A stretch of DNA of 64,000 nucleotides from Ferrimonas balearica DSM 9799 (GTDB lineage Bacteria; Pseudomonadota; Gammaproteobacteria; Enterobacterales; Shewanellaceae): the NCBI RefSeq assembly GCF_000148645.1, contig NC_014541.1, positions 682,001 to 746,000 of the forward strand, read 5' to 3'. Positions 59,357-64,000 of this stretch are shown here, piece by piece (position 1 is the first letter of the stretch; each line of letters begins with the position of its first letter). The translations under genes and the position numbers were made by a program. Under the pieces are notes generated by a model. It ran no database searches and was not told the DNA's origin. It saw only the letters and a program-made list of their open reading frames with translations.

Positions 59357-59878
59357 TCAGGCGGCTTGCTGCAGATGGCGTTGCAGGCGTTTCAGCAGCC
59401 AGGTTTCCCGGGCGATGGAGAGGCCCGCCTTGGGGCTGCCCGCCATCACCGCTTCGTTGTGGGCAATCGCCTCGGCCAGCTTGACCCAGCGGGGCTCCAT
59501 GCCATTGGCCACTTCATAGTGCTCCAGAGCGGTTTGACCCAGCTCAGGCAGGGCATCGCACAGGTAGCAGTACGAGAGCATCCGCACGTTGTCGTAGTCC
59601 GGCTTGTACCAGGGGCGCAACTCCTCCACCAGACCAAACTCGGCCAGTACGGTCAGTCCCCGGGCACCGGTTTCTTCTGCCACTTCCCGCAGCAGGGCCT
59701 GTTGCAGAGACTCGCCATCATCCACACCGCCTCCCGGCAGACTGTAATCGTCATAACGGGCGGTATAGAGCAGCAGCACCTGGTCGCCGTGGGCGATCAG
59801 AGCGCGCACGGAGAGGCGGGTGTATTCGCTGCCACCAACGACGGCGTCAGGGTGGTGCAGCGTTTGGATCAGTTCCAT
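59357..59878 (-). CDS. NUDIX hydrolase
   Basis: The 173-residue protein has a full NUDIX box (GGVDDGESLQQALLREVAEE, then TGA), which binds metal and hydrolyses nucleoside-diphosphate-linked substrates. The substrate cannot be told. Start ATG 59878 has GGGAG six bases upstream; in-frame starts at 59908 and 59998 would overlap the promoter of the divergent gene. The two start regions are only 104 bases apart. Confidence 0.85.
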   Translation of the reverse strand: MELIQTLHHPDAVVGGSEYTRLSVRALIAHGDQVLLLYTARYDDYSLPGGGVDDGESLQQALLREVAEETGARGLTVLAEFGLVEELRPWYKPDYDNVRMLSYCYLCDALPELGQTALEHYEVANGMEPRWVKLAEAIAHNEAVMAGSPKAGLSIARETWLLKRLQRHLQQAA

Positions 59879-59982
59879 GGGCGGCTCCCGGTTGGCAAAG
59901 TCGCGCATTGTACGGATTTGCCCCGGTGACGGCCAGAGGGGGCCGGGGCCGCGTGCTACACTGGCGCCAACAAGGAGGGCCC

Positions 59983-61623
59983 ATGCTGCCACTGGCACCG
60001 GATTATTACCGTCGTAACTTCCGCTTTCTTATCGATTTTGTCCGTCGCCACCGTGGCCACCTGGTGGACGAGGCGCTGGCGGGCTTCATCGACCGTTTTG
60101 AAGGGCTGCCGGCACCGGCCCAGTGCCTCTTTGTGCGCCTGCTGACCCGCAAGGGCGAGTGGTTTCGCAGTGACCAGCTGAATTACCAGGAGGTCGGCCC
60201 GATTGAGCCCGCCCTGTCGGCGCTGGCCGAGGCTAATCTGGTCCAGCTTGACCCACAGATCGACATCGTCGCACTGGCACGCCTGCTGCGTCACGGCGAG
60301 CTGAAAACGCTGCCACAGGTGCAGCCGATGCTGGCCAGCCACCGCACCAAGACCAGCCTGGTGAACGCCTTGGTGGCACAGCAATGGGACAGCGCCCCGC
60401 TGACCCGATGGTGGCCCGACGCGCCATTTCAGCTGTTGGCGCAGGGCGAGGCGCTAATGGTCGAGCGATTGCAGCTGCTGTTCTTCGCCAATCTGCACCA
60501 GAGCCTGAGTGAGTTTGTGGTGGCGTCGCTGGCCCATGTGCGTTACCCCGAAGTGCCGCTCTCTCCCGAAAGCTTTCCTTTTGCCAGTGCCGACGTAGTG
60601 GCGCAGTACCAGGCCCGTGAGCGGGCAGCGCGGGCCTGGGAATCCGGTGAGCTGGACCATGACGCCTGGGGCCGCCAGCTTTGTGACCGGCAACACGACG
60701 CCCGGCTGGAGCGCCAGCGTCAGCGCCACGCCTTTGTTCTGGCCCGGCAGCTTGAACGTGAGGCACATTCCGAACCGGCTCTGACCCTGTACCGGCACTG
60801 CCACCACGGGGAGGCGCGGGAGCGCCGTCTGCGTCTGCACTTTGCCCGCGGTGATCATCCGGCGGCGCTGTCGACCGCTTTGGCGATGCAGGCCCAGCCT
60901 CAGAGTGAGCAGGAACGGGTGGTGGCTGGCCGCTTTCTGGCCCGGCTGGCCCGACAGATGCCGATGCCCGGACTGAAGACAGAGCGCCCCAAACTCAACG
61001 AGGACCAGACCGAACTGGCGTGGGAGGGCGCTGTGGAGGAGGCGGTGGTGGCCGAGCTGCGGGCTCGGGGCCAACAGGCGTGGCATACCGAAAACGCCCT
61101 GCTGAATGGTGTGGCCGGGTTGCTGCTGTGGCCGGTGATCCATGCCCCCCTGCGCGGCGCCTTTGTGCAGCCGTTTCAGCATCGCCCGCTGGACCTCTAC
61201 CACACCGACTTCCTCAGCCGGCGCCGCGAGTTGCTGGTACGAGAGTGGCGTTATTGGCGGCAGCTGACTCGTGCCGAATTTACTGCCGGACTGCTGGCAC
61301 GCTACCGCACTTATCAGGGGATCCGCTGTGCGCTGGTGAACTGGGCCCGTTTGCCGACCGAGGCGCTGGAAGCGGCACTGCCCACGCTGGCACCTCAGCA
61401 GTGGCTGCAGTTGGTGGACTATCTGATGGCGGATCTGTCCCAGCGCCGCAGCGGTCAGCCTGACCTGATGGTGGTGGACAAGGGGGCGCTGACGCTGGTG
61501 GAGGTCAAGGGGCCGGGGGACAGTCTGCGCGACCATCAGCGCCGTTGGCTGGCGGAGCTGGATCGACTGGGGGTAGCCAGTCGGGTGTTGTGGGTGAGCA
61601 AAAGCGGCGCGCCTGACAGGTGA
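59983..61623 (+). CDS. FAN1-like VRR-NUC domain structure-specific nuclease
   Basis: The 546-residue protein ends in a VRR-NUC domain of the PD-(D/E)XK kind: QPDLMVVDKGALTLVEVKGPGD gives the catalytic Asp and Glu-x-Lys in their proper spacing (shown in pieces QPDLMVV and LVEVKGPGD). The upstream part is helical, with an SAP-like segment near residues 35-100, as in bacterial FAN1 homologues that cut DNA flaps and interstrand crosslinks. AAGGAGG stands five bases before ATG 59983. Monocistronic. Role in DNA repair is inferred from the family. Confidence 0.82.
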   Translation: MLPLAPDYYRRNFRFLIDFVRRHRGHLVDEALAGFIDRFEGLPAPAQCLFVRLLTRKGEWFRSDQLNYQEVGPIEPALSALAEANLVQLDPQIDIVALARLLRHGELKTLPQVQPMLASHRTKTSLVNALVAQQWDSAPLTRWWPDAPFQLLAQGEALMVERLQLLFFANLHQSLSEFVVASLAHVRYPEVPLSPESFPFASADVVAQYQARERAARAWESGELDHDAWGRQLCDRQHDARLERQRQRHAFVLARQLEREAHSEPALTLYRHCHHGEARERRLRLHFARGDHPAALSTALAMQAQPQSEQERVVAGRFLARLARQMPMPGLKTERPKLNEDQTELAWEGAVEEAVVAELRARGQQAWHTENALLNGVAGLLLWPVIHAPLRGAFVQPFQHRPLDLYHTDFLSRRRELLVREWRYWRQLTRAEFTAGLLARYRTYQGIRCALVNWARLPTEALEAALPTLAPQQWLQLVDYLMADLSQRRSGQPDLMVVDKGALTLVEVKGPGDSLRDHQRRWLAELDRLGVASRVLWVSKSGAPDR

Positions 61624-61823
61624 CGAACATCACGCCGCAGGGCAAACAATGAGCAGAATGAAACGTCTGGATAACATCTCTGCCCATGTTAAGGAATTTG
61701 AGTGAGATTAAGTGCTGCCCGGAGCTCTTAGTGTGGTGCAAGTGGCGATTTGAGCGGTCTCCGTTAGAGTAATTCACCATCGTTTTTGCATTCACTGGTG
61801 GTGAGGTCCCGCAGACCGATGAG

Positions 61824-61839
61824 TGTGATCGGTGTCACA
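61824..61839. promoter_or_regulatory. CRP-type site upstream of the symporter gene
   Basis: TGTGATCGGTGTCACA matches the CRP consensus TGTGA-N6-TCACA exactly. It lies about 250 bases upstream of the symporter start in the gap 61624-62084. The gap otherwise holds no gene; I could not fix the promoter. Confidence 0.65.
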
Positions 61840-62084
61840 AAAAGAGTTGTGAGCCACATTGGCTTTAAGCTGCAGTGAAATCGACTGCCCATATTCGACT
61901 TTTGTGGTCTGTCAGGGAGTGGGATCTCGGAAAGCGCAGTGGGCTGTTTTACTTTCTGCGGCATTTTGGCGCCTGTTGTTGGTTAAAAAACCACAGTAGA
62001 CTCCACTGGCATTACAACAGACTGGCCTAAGCCAGCAGGGGTGCCCAAGGGCACAGATGCACACCCAGCCAAGTGACACTGACT

Positions 62085-63344
62085 ATGCAATCAAACTCCC
62101 TCTCCAAGAAGATCTTTATGGGTCTCTTCTCCGGTCTGGCGATCGGTGTGGTGATTCAGGCGTTTCTTTCCGATATCCCCTTTTTCAATGACACTCTGGT
62201 TGGTCTGGCCTCCATGGCCGGCACCATGTTCGTCAACCTGATCATGATGCTGGTGGTCCCCCTGGTGTTTGTCTCCATCATCAGCGGCATTACCGAACTG
62301 CCCAACGCCAACAGTCTGGGCCGACTGGGTGGCAAAACCTTCGGCCTGTACCTGGTGAATACCCTGATCGCGATCTCCGTGGCGCTGGGGGTGGCTCTGC
62401 TGCTGCAACCGGGCCAGGGCGCGGACCTGCCCCATGTTGGTGAGCGCGCCATTACCGCCACTGAACTGCCCAGCATCAGCGGGCTGATTGTCGACATCAT
62501 TCCGCGTAATCCCATCGAGGCCTTCGCCACCGGCAATATGCTGCAGATCATCTTTATGGCACTGCTGCTGGGCTTTGTGATCAAGCTGCTGGGCAAAGAG
62601 ATGGAAGGGGTGGCTGAGGGCTTCCGTAAAGCCAACACCATCATGATGACCCTGATCACCCTGGTGATGAAGCTGGCTCCCTATGGTGTATTTGGCCTGA
62701 TGCTCAATCTTGGCGCCACTCTGGAGTCCGATACCTTCCTGTCGGTCGCCGGTTACATCGGCTTGATCGTCAGCTTGCTGGTGGTGTGGCTGTTTGTGGT
62801 GTATCCGATGGCGGTTGGGGCGCTGACCAACATCAGCGCGGCAGAGTTCCGTCGTAAAACCCGTGAGCAGGTGATGTTCTCCCTCTCCTGCGCCAGCTCC
62901 AATGCCACCATTCCGGTGACCATGCGTACCCTGACCGAGAAACTCGGTGTGTCCAAGGCCACGGCCGGTTTCGGTGTGCCGCTGGGCGCCACCATGAACA
63001 TGAGCGGCGTGTCCATCTACATCACCATCGCAGCGGTGTTCCTGGCGAACGCCTACGACGTGCCGCTGGGCATGGAGCAACTGCCTGCCCTGGTGGCGTC
63101 CGTATTCCTGCTGTCCGTGGGTGCCGGTGGCGTACCGGGTGGTGGCGCGGTCATGATTGGCGTACTGATTCACCAGATGGGGCTGCCGGCGGAAACCGCA
63201 TTTGCCCTGGTGATCGCCGTAGACCGCATCATCGACATGTTCGTCACCTCCGCCAACGTGGTGGGCGATGCCGCCGTGGTGACCATCGTGGACAAGAGCG
63301 AAGGTGAGTGGCTCGAGGCTGAGGCCCGCCAGCCGATCTCCTGA
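62085..63344 (+). CDS. Dicarboxylate/amino-acid:cation symporter (DAACS, GltP/DctA family)
   Basis: The 419-residue protein has about eight helices and two re-entrant hairpins. SLSCASSNATIPVTM and GVPLGATMNMSGVS are the substrate- and sodium-binding signatures, and GAGGVPGGGAVM is the second hairpin. Family members import glutamate, aspartate or C4-dicarboxylates with protons or sodium. ATG 62085 has only a weak ribosome-binding site; GTG 62073 is an alternative. A perfect CRP-type site upstream suggests control by carbon supply. Confidence 0.88.
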   Translation: MQSNSLSKKIFMGLFSGLAIGVVIQAFLSDIPFFNDTLVGLASMAGTMFVNLIMMLVVPLVFVSIISGITELPNANSLGRLGGKTFGLYLVNTLIAISVALGVALLLQPGQGADLPHVGERAITATELPSISGLIVDIIPRNPIEAFATGNMLQIIFMALLLGFVIKLLGKEMEGVAEGFRKANTIMMTLITLVMKLAPYGVFGLMLNLGATLESDTFLSVAGYIGLIVSLLVVWLFVVYPMAVGALTNISAAEFRRKTREQVMFSLSCASSNATIPVTMRTLTEKLGVSKATAGFGVPLGATMNMSGVSIYITIAAVFLANAYDVPLGMEQLPALVASVFLLSVGAGGVPGGGAVMIGVLIHQMGLPAETAFALVIAVDRIIDMFVTSANVVGDAAVVTIVDKSEGEWLEAEARQPIS

Positions 63345-63371
63345 GCGGCAACCCTGCCCCGCAGCATCAGA

Positions 63372-63402
63372 ACAGCGCCCGTATTGTACGGGCGCTTTTT
63401 TG
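63372..63402 (+). terminator. Terminator of the symporter gene
   Basis: Ten-base stem AGCGCCCGTA/TACGGGCGCT, loop TTG, six T. Confidence 0.93.
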
Positions 63403-63577
63403 TGGGACGCGGCTGGGCCACACCGGGCCCGGTTGCGTAGAGAAAGGTGTGGATTTGGCAATGATGAAATAAGGGTCTGACCAGGTTGACAAAGTGGCAA
63501 TTTGTGCAGGGTTTTTCTTTGTTAAAGACGGCGGTATGCTGCTTATCAGGTTCACTTTTTGACCACAGGGAGATGGG

Positions 63578-64000
63578 ATGAGCACGTGGGTTCAGGGTCG
63601 TGTTGTTGAGCGCATTGACTGGAATGACAAGCTGTTCAGCCTCAAGGTTGAGGCGGAGGTGCAGCCCTTTGTCGCCGGCCAATTTACCAAGTTAGCGTTA
63701 GAGCAGGGCGGAGAACGGGTGCAACGAGCTTACTCCTTTGTTAATCCGCCGGAAGCGGAGTACCTCGAGTTTCTTGCGGTGTCGGTGGAAGAGGGGCAAC
63801 TGTCGCCACGGCTGCAGGACCTGCAGGAGGGGGATAATCTGATGGTCAGCCCCCGGCCCAGTGGCTTCCTGACGCTGGACGAGGTGCCTGCGGGGCGGGA
63901 GTTGTGGATGTTTGCCACCGGCACGGCGGTGGGCCCCTTCCTGTCGATTCTGGGCAGCCCGGATTGCTGGGATCGCTACGAAACGTATGTGCTGGTCTAC
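63578..64000 (+). CDS. fpr: Ferredoxin/flavodoxin-NADP+ reductase (3' end outside the window)
   Basis: The frame runs off the window after 141 codons. ATG 63578 follows AGGGA six bases upstream. The start STWVQGRVVERIDWNDKLFS and the FAD-binding RVQRAYSFVNPP, then SPRLQDLQEGD and LWMFATGTAVGPFLSIL (start of the NADP domain), match E. coli Fpr closely. Fpr passes electrons between NADPH and flavodoxin or ferredoxin. Confidence 0.94.
   Translation, partial: MSTWVQGRVVERIDWNDKLFSLKVEAEVQPFVAGQFTKLALEQGGERVQRAYSFVNPPEAEYLEFLAVSVEEGQLSPRLQDLQEGDNLMVSPRPSGFLTLDEVPAGRELWMFATGTAVGPFLSILGSPDCWDRYETYVLVY

Overview
The window is about 64 kb of GC-rich DNA from a marine-type, facultatively anaerobic gammaproteobacterium of the Alteromonadales. 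The mix of ArcA with a free-standing HPt protein, an OmcA/MtrC-like multiheme lipoprotein, GlyGly-CTERM subtilases and a c-di-GMP-riboswitch-controlled chitin-binding protein fits a Ferrimonas- or Shewanella-like genus best. I infer this from protein resemblance; no search was run. Coding density is high and most genes are chromosomal housekeeping genes. I saw no rRNA, tRNA, CRISPR array, prophage or insertion sequence.

Layout. 1-5.6 kb: the 3' part of ubiI, then the glycine cleavage genes gcvT-gcvH-gcvP. 5.66-7.3 kb: a REP-like hairpin cluster, a small hypothetical gene and a divergent LysR regulator. 7.7-13.3 kb: an anaerobic electron-transfer island. It holds a 58-residue membrane protein, nrfB-nrfC-nrfD without nrfA, a tetraheme cytochrome, a nine-heme OmcA-like outer-membrane lipoprotein, and a second 58-residue membrane protein related to the first. 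An FNR-type class II promoter precedes it. 13.4-17.7 kb: a hypothetical gene, a 0.5-kb dispersed repeat, a catalase with an overlapping leader peptide, an MscS channel and an NTF2-like periplasmic protein. 17.7-20.4 kb: a TRIC-family channel, a DUF2721-like protein, a CbiB/AmpE-like membrane protein and mtnN. 20.4-23.6 kb: a ToxR/ToxS-like pair diverging from a C_GCAxxG_C_C triheme protein and a lipoprotein. 23.7-31.2 kb: gltBD and the radical-SAM gene yhcC. 31.3-37.0 kb: folE2, an unusual usher-like barrel protein with SPOR domains, an HptA-like phosphotransfer gene and arcA.

37.6-39.3 kb: lysC behind a lysine riboswitch. 39.4-48.1 kb: two tandem secreted subtilisin-like proteases with rhombosortase-type C-termini. 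48.3-52.6 kb: asnC/asnA, an RluA-type pseudouridine synthase, a small operon of membrane proteins and a methyltransferase, and a periplasmic thioredoxin-like protein. 53-57 kb: a GltS-type transporter, prfB with its programmed frameshift, and lysS. 57.1-57.55 kb: the second copy of the dispersed repeat. 57.8-59.3 kb: a GEMM c-di-GMP riboswitch and a GbpA-like lytic polysaccharide monooxygenase. 59.4-64 kb: a NUDIX hydrolase, a FAN1-like VRR-NUC nuclease, a dicarboxylate/amino-acid symporter with a perfect CRP-type site upstream, and the 5' part of fpr.

How the genes work together. The island at 7.7-13.3 kb reads as a quinol-oxidising module (NrfC/NrfD) that passes electrons through NrfB-like and tetraheme periplasmic carriers, possibly out to the nine-heme surface lipoprotein. 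The 20.4-23.6 kb block may be a separate redox unit under a membrane-bound regulator. The least explained items are the paired 58-residue membrane proteins, the ToxRS-like/C_GCAxxG unit, the two-copy 0.43-0.51-kb repeat, the catalase leader peptide and the usher-SPOR fusion.
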